Below, piece by piece: positions 1 to 8,098 of a DNA stretch of 64,000 bases. The stretch lies in the IMG/VR virus record IMGVR_UViG_3300025010_000028, positions 123,269-187,268 of that record; one strand, written 5' to 3'. The position numbers were made by a program, and so were the translations under genes. This DNA comes from a virus. Numbering within the stretch: position 1 is the first letter of the stretch; each line of letters opens with the position of its first letter. The notes under the pieces are model-generated. The model did no database searches. It was not told where the DNA came from and saw nothing but the letters and a program-made list of their open reading frames with translations.

Positions 1-492
1 AAAAAGAATAATTTTGAAGCCTATGATTTAAGTATAGCGTGTAGTTTGTTAGGATTAGAACTCTTTAAAAATAGTATGAAGGTTAGTATTAAAAACCAGG
101 AAGATTTGATTGATCCAGAATTACAAATACTAGTAAATAGAATAAAACAGAAAGAAGAAATATTTATTGAAAAGAAATTAGAAAAAGTTCATATAGCTGA
201 AATTAAAGGGTATGTGGCCGGTATTGTATTTATTAATTCATTTACAGATTTTATTAGTATTTTAGGTAATAAAATATGTGAAAAATATCCTGAAATTGAT
301 GTTGCACTAATGATTGATTTAACATCGGGTAAGGTTGATTTAAGGAGTAATGAAAATGATGTCCATTTAGGTAAATGGGCTGAGAAACATTTTGGTGGTG
401 GAGGACATGCTAAAGCTGCCGGATTTATAATAAAAAATGATAAAGTTTTTACCAGTATAATTGGTATATTACAAGAATATTTAAATAGTTAA
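1..492 (+). CDS. DHH/DHHA1-family phosphoesterase, C-terminal part (5' truncated by window)
   Basis: The reading frame is open from base 1, so the gene begins before the window. The visible 163 residues end in the DHHA1 substrate-binding domain, recognised by GGGGHAKAAGF near the C-terminus and by the preceding hydrophobic strands. DHH/DHHA1 proteins with this ending include nanoRNases and pAp phosphatases that degrade short RNAs or nucleotide phosphates with Mn2+. The catalytic DHH half lies outside the window, so the substrate cannot be told. A strong terminator follows directly. Family confidence is high and exact function is open. Confidence 0.8.
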   Translation, partial: KKNNFEAYDLSIACSLLGLELFKNSMKVSIKNQEDLIDPELQILVNRIKQKEEIFIEKKLEKVHIAEIKGYVAGIVFINSFTDFISILGNKICEKYPEIDVALMIDLTSGKVDLRSNENDVHLGKWAEKHFGGGGHAKAAGFIIKNDKVFTSIIGILQEYLNS

Positions 493-543
493 ATATAATA
501 AAGGTGTAAAGTAAAAATACTTTACACCTTTATTATATTTTTA
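492..543 (+). terminator. Rho-independent terminator
   Basis: A 22-base perfect inverted repeat (492-513 with 518-539), core AAAGGTGTAAAGTA / TACTTTACACCTTT, is followed by T residues. It overlaps the stop codon of the DHHA1 gene and separates it from the next gene. Confidence 0.85.
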
Positions 544-562
544 GTATGGGAGATGAGGGCCT

Positions 563-808
563 ATGATTGATAATAAAAGTATTATTATAGATGAATTTGT
601 TGATAAAGTAGATGGTGTATGTGAAAGATTTAAATATTTCACTAAATTTTTTAATGATGAATTTCAGGATAAAGAGTTAATTGATATAATTAATAAACAT
701 ACTAAAGGTATGAAAAAAAGTAAATCTATTAAAGACATAAATAAATATTTAAAAGTTAAAAAAATATTAAAAGAAGATAAAAATAAGTTAAAGGTTGGAA
801 AGAAGTGA
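563..808 (+). CDS. Small basic protein, unknown
   Basis: 81 residues after a GGGAG ribosome site. The C-terminal half is lysine-rich (KKSKSIKDINKYLKVKK and following), which would suit binding to nucleic acid or to an acidic partner, but no domain is recognised. It sits directly before the next unknown gene, whose ribosome site overlaps its stop codon, so the two are probably co-translated. Confidence 0.6.
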   Translation: MIDNKSIIIDEFVDKVDGVCERFKYFTKFFNDEFQDKELIDIINKHTKGMKKSKSIKDINKYLKVKKILKEDKNKLKVGKK

Positions 809-813
809 TTAAT

Positions 814-1287
814 ATGTTTATATATTTTTTTCTTAATAAAAAATCAGGAATGTTTTTAGGTCATAGTGATAAAAAAAAATTAGTAGACTTATTTTTAGAG
901 AAAAGGGGTAAAAAACATTATAAGATAAAAAAAGTTAAAAAAAATAAATTACATAGATCATGTATTGAAGAATTAAGTAATTTTTCATCATATGAACTTA
1001 TATGCTTCGATGATAATATTCCTGTTTTTGAATATGAAGAAACCGCATTTGCTGAATCATTTCATCAGTTTTTAATAGATTTAGAAATTTCTATTATTGA
1101 TTTGAAAGAAATTATTAAATTTTTTAATCTTAGTGATAATGAAAGACATAAAGTTAAAAAAACTATTAAAAAATTTATGAATATACTCAAGATAATAATG
1201 GATGAAGATTACGGAATAGAAGAAAGTGAATTTTCTTATTTAGATAGAGAAAAAATGATAATGGAATTTATTGAAAGACGATATTAA
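814..1287 (+). CDS. Hypothetical protein
   Basis: 157 residues, unrecognised. ATG 814 is preferred over GTG 805 because AGAAGTG lies six bases upstream of it and itself contains the GTG. The N-terminus is hydrophobic and aromatic (MFIYFFLNKKSG), then comes a basic stretch, then a mixed, probably helical C-terminal half. Next to the basic 81-residue gene upstream. No function proposed. Confidence 0.6.
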   Translation: MFIYFFLNKKSGMFLGHSDKKKLVDLFLEKRGKKHYKIKKVKKNKLHRSCIEELSNFSSYELICFDDNIPVFEYEETAFAESFHQFLIDLEISIIDLKEIIKFFNLSDNERHKVKKTIKKFMNILKIIMDEDYGIEESEFSYLDREKMIMEFIERRY

Positions 1288-1290
1288 TAT

Positions 1291-1357
1291 TTTATCACTC
1301 TTATTTCTTATTTTCAACAATTAAATAAAGAAAATATAAGAAATGGAGAGTGATAAA
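1291..1357 (+). promoter_or_regulatory. Hairpin sequestering the ribosome site of the next gene
   Basis: 1291-1301 (TTTATCACTCT) pairs perfectly with 1347-1357 (AGAGTGATAAA). The pairing continues inward (1303-1315 with 1330-1344, one two-base bulge). The 3' arm contains the GGAGAG ribosome site of the gene at 1360. No U-run follows, so this fits translational control better than termination. The pairing is seen; the regulatory role is inferred. Confidence 0.6.
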
Positions 1358-1359
1358 AA

Positions 1360-2022
1360 ATGAGAATGCCTAAAATTGATAATTATGAAAATAAGAATAA
1401 AATTGAATATGTAAAAATAAATGAAATACCGACAACAACTCGTAATGTTATTATTATGAATGAGAAGGATAAAATTAAGCTTATAAAAACTATTGAAAGA
1501 ATAGTTCGAAGCTCGATGGAATATAAACAATATATACAATACTTAAGAGATGAAATTGATATGACTTTATGTTCTTTTTTTAACAATATTAATAATAAGA
1601 ATACCAAAAAAATTTCTATTGAGATTCATCATGAGCCATTTACTTTATTTGATTTAACACAAATAGTTTTAGATAAATGGGTTAATGAGGAAAAAGATAT
1701 AATCCCTTTATTAATAGCTGAAGAGGTTGTACTACTTCATTATAAAAATACTGTAGGTTTAATACCGTTATGTGTTACAGTTCATGAATTAGTTCATAAC
1801 GGTAAATTATTTATACCTTTACAAAATCTATTTGGTAATTTTGTATCTTTTATTGAAGAATATGAAAAGTATATATCTAAAGATTTATTATCATTACTTG
1901 AAGCTAAATTTAAAATATCTAAAGAACTTAGTGAACCTGATATGAGTATTTTAGAGAAAAAATATATTTATCTTGAAATAAAAGGATTTACCTTTCCACA
2001 AATTATTGAAGATGCTTCATAA
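1360..2022 (+). CDS. HNH-like protein, paralogue of 9464-10117
   Basis: 220 residues. Residues of the HNH nuclease type appear in order: IEIHHEPFTLFD, then an Asn in YKNTVGLIPLC, then VHELVH. The gap between the first pair of histidines and the Asn is longer than in ordinary HNH domains, so an insertion or a relative of the fold is likely. The minus-strand protein at 9464-10117 shares this pattern and the following FGNxVxFxxxY segment. Its ribosome site is buried in a hairpin, as is known for some phage homing endonucleases. A free-standing endonuclease is the best guess; a structural protein with a zinc fold is possible. Confidence 0.55.
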   Translation: MRMPKIDNYENKNKIEYVKINEIPTTTRNVIIMNEKDKIKLIKTIERIVRSSMEYKQYIQYLRDEIDMTLCSFFNNINNKNTKKISIEIHHEPFTLFDLTQIVLDKWVNEEKDIIPLLIAEEVVLLHYKNTVGLIPLCVTVHELVHNGKLFIPLQNLFGNFVSFIEEYEKYISKDLLSLLEAKFKISKELSEPDMSILEKKYIYLEIKGFTFPQIIEDAS

Positions 2023-2037
2023 ACAACGATAAGATAG

Positions 2038-2076
2038 TTTCCTTACTAGAAGAGCCCGTTTCTTCTAGTAAGGAAA
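2038..2076 (+). terminator. Perfect 16-bp hairpin, terminator-like
   Basis: 2038-2053 (TTTCCTTACTAGAAGA) pairs exactly with 2061-2076 across a 7-base loop (GCCCGTT). It follows the HNH-like gene. There is no proper U-run, so it may stabilise or process RNA rather than terminate. Confidence 0.55.
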
Positions 2077-2103
2077 TATATAAATAAAGGAGGTAAGGAT
2101 GTA

Positions 2104-2166
2104 ATGAAAGTATGTGGTTTTGTTTCCACAATCCCATTATATATTTGTTTAAAAAAATATAAATAA
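2104..2166 (+). CDS. Possible 20-residue leader peptide
   Basis: A strong GGAGG site at 2089-2093 precedes a start-stop pair (ATG TAA, 2099-2104) and then an ATG at 2104 opening a 20-codon frame (MKVCGFVSTIPLYICLKKYK). The ribosome site is far better than chance in this AT-rich DNA, so translation is likely. The product is a small hydrophobic-basic peptide of unknown role upstream of the RNase H gene. Confidence 0.35.
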   Translation: MKVCGFVSTIPLYICLKKYK

Positions 2167-2196
2167 AATGTAAAAAAAATATGAGGGGGTGTAAAA

Positions 2197-2784
2197 ATGA
2201 AAATAAGAATATTTACAGATGGTGGTGGATTTAAAAAGAGCAATAAGAAATTTACAGCGGTTTCTTCATATAGAATATTTAAAGATGATGAGTTATTACT
2301 TAAGGATGAAATAATTGTTGAAGATAAAACTAATAATTTTGCTGAAATTTACTCTATACAAAAATCTTTAGAATTAGTAAATGAATATATCTCTGTAAGT
2401 AAAATTGATAATTATACAATTGAACTATATACTGATTCTTTATTATGTGTAAAATCATTAACAGAATGGATATATAATTGGTTAAAAACTTCTGTTGAAG
2501 GAGTGTTATATACATCAAAGCTAACTATAGTGGCTAATCAAGAATATATTATTAAAGCTTTTAAATTATTAAATAAGTTAAAAAAAGTAAGAATATTTCA
2601 TATTAATTCACATATGCCTTTATATAAAACATATCAACAGCATAAGTATTTTAATAAATTTAATAAATGTGATATTAGTTATGAAGATTTTTTAGGAGCA
2701 TATTTAAATAATAAAGAGTGTGATAGAGCTATTAAAGAAGCTTATAAAAAGTATAAAATTAATCAAGAAGGAACACCTAAATAA
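2197..2784 (+). CDS. rnhA: Ribonuclease H (RNase HI fold)
   Basis: 195 residues. The RNase H catalytic carboxylates are visible in order: Asp8 in IFTDGG, Glu50 in NNFAEIYS, Asp80 in YTDS, and a C-terminal Asp176 in NKECDRAI, with a HINSH segment before the last. The family cuts the RNA strand of RNA-DNA hybrids, so removal of replication primers or transcripts is the expected role. A GAGGGGGTG ribosome site sets the ATG. The Nudix gene begins right after it. A relatively long loop before HINSH differs from short bacterial enzymes. Confidence 0.85.
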   Translation: MKIRIFTDGGGFKKSNKKFTAVSSYRIFKDDELLLKDEIIVEDKTNNFAEIYSIQKSLELVNEYISVSKIDNYTIELYTDSLLCVKSLTEWIYNWLKTSVEGVLYTSKLTIVANQEYIIKAFKLLNKLKKVRIFHINSHMPLYKTYQQHKYFNKFNKCDISYEDFLGAYLNNKECDRAIKEAYKKYKINQEGTPK

Positions 2785-2800
2785 TAAAAAATATGAGGGA

Positions 2801-3697
2801 GTGTTATATGAGGTGAGAGGGAACTTACAATATCTTGCAGAAGATTTATTTAATTATCCAATAAAGTCAGATGACTATAAAAGAATAAAAAATTCTATTG
2901 AAGCTCATTTATATAATGATTCTAAAAATTTAGAACAATTAGTTTGTATACCTAGTAAATTTAATATAAAAGCTATGAATGATAATAAAAATTATATTGA
3001 ATATGATGAAATAAGAAGAATGAACTCTTTAGTCGGCTTAGTTCATCCACATAATGGTCTTTCACTTCAATCAAAAGAGTATGATGAGGATATGAATATT
3101 GTAACTAAAGTATTTTCTAATGAAAATAAACCTTTATTTAAAAATGATAAAACTTTTTTAGAAGACGATGATTTTATTTTTATTCCTAGATTTAAAGCTG
3201 AATATGACTTACTTTATAAACAATTAGTAGTAGCGTGTTATATAACTGATAATAAAAACATTCTTCTTTTAGAATCACTTGATGGAAAAATGAAAAGTAA
3301 AATAACTATGATTCAAGGTCATGTTAAATTTACGCGTTCATGCTATCTTAAAAATCAATTTACAATATTAAGAGAAAATCTTATGCGGGAGATAGAAGAA
3401 GAATTAATATTAAAAGATGATATCTATTTACCAATACCATTATTACCAAGCTTTACATATAATGGATACATGACACTAACTGAAAGTGAACATTTTGGTT
3501 TAATATATCATATACAAGTTACTGATATTAATGATATTATAAATAAGATTCAAACTGGTGAACCGGAAAAACATAAGTTGGTTGTACTAGAAATTAGTGA
3601 TGACTTACTAAATAAACCTAATTTAGATACATGGGTTAAATTAGTTATAGATAATATTTTAACTTTTAAAAATCAATATGCACCTAAGATGATATAG
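2801..3697 (+). CDS. Divergent Nudix hydrolase
   Basis: About 298 residues. A C-terminal Nudix-type box is seen (GHVKF, then REIEEEL), but the distance between the conserved Gly and the REIEEEL helix is about nine residues longer than canonical, so activity is less certain. Nudix enzymes hydrolyse nucleoside diphosphates linked to another group (dNTPs, NADH, RNA caps). The roughly 150-residue N-terminal extension is unrecognised. Start is unsure: GTG 2801 or GTG 2813 are in frame, while the best-placed ATG (2808) opens only the two-codon frame ATG AGG TGA, whose stop overlaps GTG 2813. Confidence 0.7.
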   Translation: MLYEVRGNLQYLAEDLFNYPIKSDDYKRIKNSIEAHLYNDSKNLEQLVCIPSKFNIKAMNDNKNYIEYDEIRRMNSLVGLVHPHNGLSLQSKEYDEDMNIVTKVFSNENKPLFKNDKTFLEDDDFIFIPRFKAEYDLLYKQLVVACYITDNKNILLLESLDGKMKSKITMIQGHVKFTRSCYLKNQFTILRENLMREIEEELILKDDIYLPIPLLPSFTYNGYMTLTESEHFGLIYHIQVTDINDIINKIQTGEPEKHKLVVLEISDDLLNKPNLDTWVKLVIDNILTFKNQYAPKMI

Positions 3698-3705
3698 TTT
3701 TATTT

Positions 3706-3750
3706 AAATTAGCATTAGAGTTAAGAATTAAACTCTAATGCTAATTTAAT
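3706..3750 (+). terminator. Terminator after the RNase H-Nudix pair
   Basis: A 17-base perfect stem (AAATTAGCATTAGAGTT at 3706-3722 with 3731-3747) with an 8-base loop, just after the Nudix stop codon. Confidence 0.8.
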
Positions 3751-3766
3751 AATCTAATTATTAAAA

Positions 3767-3778
3767 TATATATTATTA
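3767..3778 (+). promoter_or_regulatory. Candidate phage promoter motif TATATATTATTA
   Basis: Exact copy of the recurrent 12-mer, between a terminator and the gene at 3815, ending 36 bases before its ATG. The same arrangement recurs across the window. Confidence 0.5.
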
Positions 3779-3814
3779 TTATAAATAAGAAATATTTGGG
3801 AGTGTGAGGGTTAG

Positions 3815-4753
3815 ATGGAAGTTTCAATTAATAAAAATGAATTTTTATTTGAAGTTTATGTAAATGACTTTGGTGATAATTATCATAGAGGTTCTGAAGA
3901 ACCTTCTACGGAACTAGAAAAATCCGCTAAAAAGATTAGGAGAAGATATAAAAACATAAATGACTATATGGTAGGTTTGATGGTTTATGATGAATATATG
4001 GATAAATTAGCTAAAAAACATGGTGGTATAGAAATATTAAAGATTAAAATAAGAAATGATATGATTAATGAATTTATTCCAGCTAAACCAAGAATGAGAA
4101 ACAATGTTATCAATAAATTTTTAATAAAGAATAAGATTATTCTAAGTAGAACTAAACATCTTTATCCTGATGAAGAAATTATTGATAAGTTATTATTAAT
4201 TAATAATGATGAGATACAAGAATTTAAATCTTCTAAAATAACCGATAAGGTTGTTTTAGAAATTATTAAAGATGGTGCTGTTACAGCAATTCCAGATAAA
4301 AAATTAAAGTCGATACATAACATAGATTTATTAGCTGAGTTCTTTGAAAGTAAAGAAAAAATTAAACAGTCTAAACAAAAAGAATATATTCCTAAACTGA
4401 ATGAATTAATGAATGGTAATTATTTTGATAAAATACAAGATACTACTAAACAGGATGAGGTCATTCATTATAATGGAAGGTTTGTTACTAGAGACACAGC
4501 TGAAGAATTAAGAGTTTATCAAAATCTTAATGATATGGGCTGGAATTCTATTAAACTTATGAAAGAGAAAGGTGTTAGTAAAAGGGCTACAAAATTGATA
4601 AAAGACAGAGAAAATAAAAAAAGAAAAAAGAAAAATAAAAAAAATGATAATTTTATGACAAGAGTTGTAACTGATAATAATTATAATAGTTTTGAAGACT
4701 TTCAAGAAGATATGTTAAATTTTACATCAGGTAATTTAGGTTTGAATGATTAA
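3815..4753 (+). CDS. Hypothetical protein with basic C-terminal segment
   Basis: 312 residues, unrecognised. Mostly charged and helical in character, with a strongly basic stretch near residue 270 (KKRKKKNKK) and an acidic-aromatic tail. It heads a probable operon with the kinase-like gene at 4799 and the gene at 6523. A scaffold or nucleic-acid-associated role is possible, but nothing in the sequence decides it. Confidence 0.65.
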   Translation: MEVSINKNEFLFEVYVNDFGDNYHRGSEEPSTELEKSAKKIRRRYKNINDYMVGLMVYDEYMDKLAKKHGGIEILKIKIRNDMINEFIPAKPRMRNNVINKFLIKNKIILSRTKHLYPDEEIIDKLLLINNDEIQEFKSSKITDKVVLEIIKDGAVTAIPDKKLKSIHNIDLLAEFFESKEKIKQSKQKEYIPKLNELMNGNYFDKIQDTTKQDEVIHYNGRFVTRDTAEELRVYQNLNDMGWNSIKLMKEKGVSKRATKLIKDRENKKRKKKNKKNDNFMTRVVTDNNYNSFEDFQEDMLNFTSGNLGLND

Positions 4754-4798
4754 ATCGAACCTTTAAATTTTATTAAAATAACGAAAGGATTTGTTATT

Positions 4799-6508
4799 AT
4801 GAAAAAAATAATTCGAAGTAGAATATTGGAATACTTTAACAAACAATTATTAGTAGATTTATATAATGTGTGTAAATCGGTTAAGATATCTGATAATAAT
4901 CAAAAAACTAATATAATGATTGAAGTATTAAATAAACATAAATTAGATTATGTTGAATTAGGACCAGGAACCAATCGTTTTGCTATTTTAATAGATAACT
5001 ATGTCTTTAAAATAGCATTAGATAAATGGGGTATTCAGGATAATTTAAATGAGTTCACAATGTCAGATGAATTACAACCTTATGTAATTAAAGTATATGA
5101 AACTAATGAACTTATATTGGCATGTGAGTATATTACTGTTATAAGTAAAGAAGAATTCATAGAACAAAAAGGAAATCTTCAATCAATTTTATCAATTTTA
5201 GCAGAATCCTATTTATTAGGAGATGTTGGAACAGTACCTAGAAATTATTTAAATTGGGGGTATAGAGATAATGGTGACTTAGTAATACTAGATTTTGCCT
5301 ATATTTATCGTATAAATGGGGATGAATTATTATGTTCCGTTTGTAACCAATTTGTTGATTATGACAATAATTTTCATGATTTAAAATGTCCTAAATGTAA
5401 TAAGAAATACACATTCATTGATTTAAGAAAGAAAATTTCAATGGAAATTGAAAGAAATGAAAATTATATTGCCAAACAAATGGCATATAAATTAACTAAA
5501 CCTCTAATGGAAGTAGAAAGTGACTCTAAAGAGGAAGTTATATCTAATATACAAAAGGAGGAAACTAACATGAAAAAAGATATTCATAATTTTGATTACG
5601 ATGAGGCTAATGATAAATATTTGGAAGCACTAGATTCTATTCCACTTATTAAAGGTAATATGAATGAACCCGCAGTAATAAAAATTGAAAATATTTTATC
5701 CCCAATAGATGTTATTGATAAAAGGCAGGAAAATTCTTGGTCTGACATGAAAAAAGACACAGCAGAGTGTAATATGAAAAATTATGCTGATGATTTTACA
5801 GAAGAGGAATTAATTTTATTAGAATATTTGAAAGTACCAGTTGATGAATTATTCTTTATTTCAATTAAAGCTAAAAATAAGTATCTAGAAATATTAAGAA
5901 ATAACTTAAGTGAAGACGAGATGGAATATTTAAATCAATCTAATGTTAATGTACGTAAAGATGAAATTTTTACAGATAATAACATTCTAGCTATCTTAAC
6001 TGAAGAACAATTAGAAGTATTAAGAAACCTTAAAACATATCTTCAAGAAACAGTAAAAAATATTGTTCCTCATGATGATAATGAGAAGCTTAGTTATATT
6101 TATAAAGAACCAATTTCAAGGGTAATTGTTGATATTGATATTTTATCTGATTATCCTTATAACATTGATAAAAAAGATGATTTAGAAAAAGCATATGAAG
6201 GTAGAAATGTAGGAGTATCAGTGACTGATGAGACAACATACCAATGCGATAATGACTCATTATCTATTACTGTTTTTAATCCTACTGAACATGGTAGCAC
6301 AATACCTAATCGACATGATAATGAAAATTTATCCTCTGTAGATGAATCAAATGGAGGATGTGAATTTACTTCATTATCTGTTCATGATTTAGGCAATGGT
6401 GTAACTATTTTAACAGATAAAATAGAATCAACTGAAGAAAATGATTCTGATGAAAGTGAAGAAATGAAAAAATTAAAAGAGGAACTGGGATTAACTAATA
6501 ATGACTAA
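4799..6508 (+). CDS. Protein-kinase-like fold with zinc ribbon and long acidic tail
   Basis: 569 residues. Residues 50-170 resemble a reduced protein kinase: a glycine loop (GPGTNRFAI, 55-63), a Lys in VFKIAL (about 71), a hinge-like ACEYI (108-112), and DNGDLVILDFAYIYR (157-171) where Asp165 would correspond to the DFG Asp. No HRD motif is clear, so it may be a pseudokinase. A zinc ribbon follows (CxxC at 179-182 and 197-200). Residues 230-569 are acidic and probably extended, with ESTEENDSDESEEMKKL near the end. The substrate is unknown. Co-oriented with flanking unknown genes. Confidence 0.5.
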   Translation: MKKIIRSRILEYFNKQLLVDLYNVCKSVKISDNNQKTNIMIEVLNKHKLDYVELGPGTNRFAILIDNYVFKIALDKWGIQDNLNEFTMSDELQPYVIKVYETNELILACEYITVISKEEFIEQKGNLQSILSILAESYLLGDVGTVPRNYLNWGYRDNGDLVILDFAYIYRINGDELLCSVCNQFVDYDNNFHDLKCPKCNKKYTFIDLRKKISMEIERNENYIAKQMAYKLTKPLMEVESDSKEEVISNIQKEETNMKKDIHNFDYDEANDKYLEALDSIPLIKGNMNEPAVIKIENILSPIDVIDKRQENSWSDMKKDTAECNMKNYADDFTEEELILLEYLKVPVDELFFISIKAKNKYLEILRNNLSEDEMEYLNQSNVNVRKDEIFTDNNILAILTEEQLEVLRNLKTYLQETVKNIVPHDDNEKLSYIYKEPISRVIVDIDILSDYPYNIDKKDDLEKAYEGRNVGVSVTDETTYQCDNDSLSITVFNPTEHGSTIPNRHDNENLSSVDESNGGCEFTSLSVHDLGNGVTILTDKIESTEENDSDESEEMKKLKEELGLTNND

Positions 6509-6522
6509 AAGGAGTGTGGAAC

Positions 6523-7182
6523 ATGGGTTGTATAGTTAGAATTAATTCAAAAGAATTTATTGGGGATTTTTTAAAAAATTTTGACCCAAATAAATTTCAA
6601 TTTTTATTATTATCACATAATGTTACAACTAAAGGAAAGAAAGGAAAGTATTCTAATGTAATGGCTATTAAAGCATTAATACCCCCACCTCATGTTGCGT
6701 CATTATCTATTAATGATGGTATGACAAAAACTTATAAAAAGAAATACTATGAGTATCTTAAAAAAGATGACAATAATTTATTGGTTTCAACTATTGTTAA
6801 GGGTGCTCTTAGTAATATGAATGTTATTTTATTATGTTCAAAGTCAGAAGATGAATTTGGATATCTTAAAATGTTATGTGAATTCATTGAGAATGAGTAT
6901 AAGTTGAAAACATATTCATATAAGAAGTTAAAGAAAGATGTGAATAAAGTTACTAAGATACCAAACAAAGAACAGGTTATCAATAATTTAACGGATATTG
7001 TCAATAAGTTAAAACCATCTGATATAATGTCACCAGATGTAAATAAGGATAAACTTATTAAGAGATTAAAATCAATGGAAAGGGAAGAACTATATAAATA
7101 TTGTAAAACAAACTTGATGAAAGTTGATAAACATGATAAAAAGAAAGACCTTATTAAAATTATAGTAAAGGCGATTTGTTAA
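6523..7182 (+). CDS. Hypothetical protein
   Basis: 219 residues. ATG 6523 is chosen because AAGGAGTG lies just upstream; an in-frame GTG at 6514 falls inside that site. The N-terminal half is a mixed domain (MGCIVRINSKEFIGDFLKNF); the C-terminal 60 residues are lysine-rich and helical (KLIKRLKSMEREELYKYC), resembling a small SAP/HeH-like DNA-binding helix pair, which is a weak suggestion. Last gene before a terminator. Confidence 0.6.
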   Translation: MGCIVRINSKEFIGDFLKNFDPNKFQFLLLSHNVTTKGKKGKYSNVMAIKALIPPPHVASLSINDGMTKTYKKKYYEYLKKDDNNLLVSTIVKGALSNMNVILLCSKSEDEFGYLKMLCEFIENEYKLKTYSYKKLKKDVNKVTKIPNKEQVINNLTDIVNKLKPSDIMSPDVNKDKLIKRLKSMEREELYKYCKTNLMKVDKHDKKKDLIKIIVKAIC

Positions 7183-7192
7183 TTTGAATAGT

Positions 7193-7226
7193 AAAGACCT
7201 TAGTATAAATACTAAGGTCTTTATTT
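7193..7226 (+). terminator. Rho-independent terminator
   Basis: 12-base stem (AAAGACCTTAGT at 7193-7204 with 7211-7222) followed by a T-rich run; closes the 3815-7182 block. Confidence 0.85.
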
Positions 7227-7293
7227 ATTAGAAAAATACTTTTATTTTAACAAATTATTAAAAATCTTATTTTTTTTAAAGGATTGATAATTT

Positions 7294-8055
7294 ATGAGTT
7301 TTTTATTTAAAAAACATTTTTATTTAAATAAAAATATTGAATATTTGATTTCAAACGAGATAATTGAATATGATATTAAATCAGCAGGATTTAATATCAT
7401 AAAGAAATTCAATCTTTTAGATTCTAATAAAATAAATTATTTAGAAACTTTAGATAGAAAACAAAAACAAGTTCAAATAGGTTTGTATATGAAAAATTAT
7501 AAAGAATTATTTAAAAGATTGAATGAGAAATTTATAGAAGTAAGAGAATGGTTTTTTAATAACAACAATCTCAAAGATGAGGATATTTTATCTATAAAAA
7601 AAGATGCTATTATAGTTACTAAAAGATGTCTTGTTACAGAATTAGATAATATTTCTTTTATTGAAAAGAATATTTATACATCTTATTATTATTTAAATGA
7701 AAATGAATTTTATTATAATAATAGTATTATTGATGTAAAAGGAATATCAGATACTACTTTAGAATATCATAGACAATATATGTTAGATTTTCTACATACA
7801 TTTTTTAAGATGAATGAATTATCTAAAAGAAAAAGAGTAGTAGAATTTTTAAAAGATTTTATTGATTATTATAAGAGAAGAAAATTATATATTGAATATT
7901 ATAGAGAACTAAATATACAATCATTATTTAGATTAAATGACCCAAAATATAATAAAGAAATAATTGGTGTTAAAGATACATCTTATGTTAATGATATAAA
8001 TATTAATTATAATTTTATACATTACTTAGTTCCTTTAATTAGTATTTTAATTTAA
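7294..8055 (+). CDS. Hypothetical protein, possible enzyme
   Basis: 253 residues, family not identified. Two acidic segments stand out: EYDIKSAG (about residue 25) and SIKKDAIIV (about 105). Their layout is reminiscent of the paired aspartates of polymerase palm domains, but the evidence is only pattern-level and I do not assign it. The rest is rich in Tyr, Lys and Phe. Preceded by a terminator and followed by the CYTH gene. Confidence 0.55.
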   Translation: MSFLFKKHFYLNKNIEYLISNEIIEYDIKSAGFNIIKKFNLLDSNKINYLETLDRKQKQVQIGLYMKNYKELFKRLNEKFIEVREWFFNNNNLKDEDILSIKKDAIIVTKRCLVTELDNISFIEKNIYTSYYYLNENEFYYNNSIIDVKGISDTTLEYHRQYMLDFLHTFFKMNELSKRKRVVEFLKDFIDYYKRRKLYIEYYRELNIQSLFRLNDPKYNKEIIGVKDTSYVNDININYNFIHYLVPLISILI

Positions 8056-8098
8056 TAATATTTTTTTTAATTATGTTAGTTAAAAGGAGGATACCAAA

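Noticed and set aside
7294-8055. DNA polymerase palm domain
   Set aside because: Only two acidic segments suggest it; spacing and flanking residues do not match a known polymerase family well enough.
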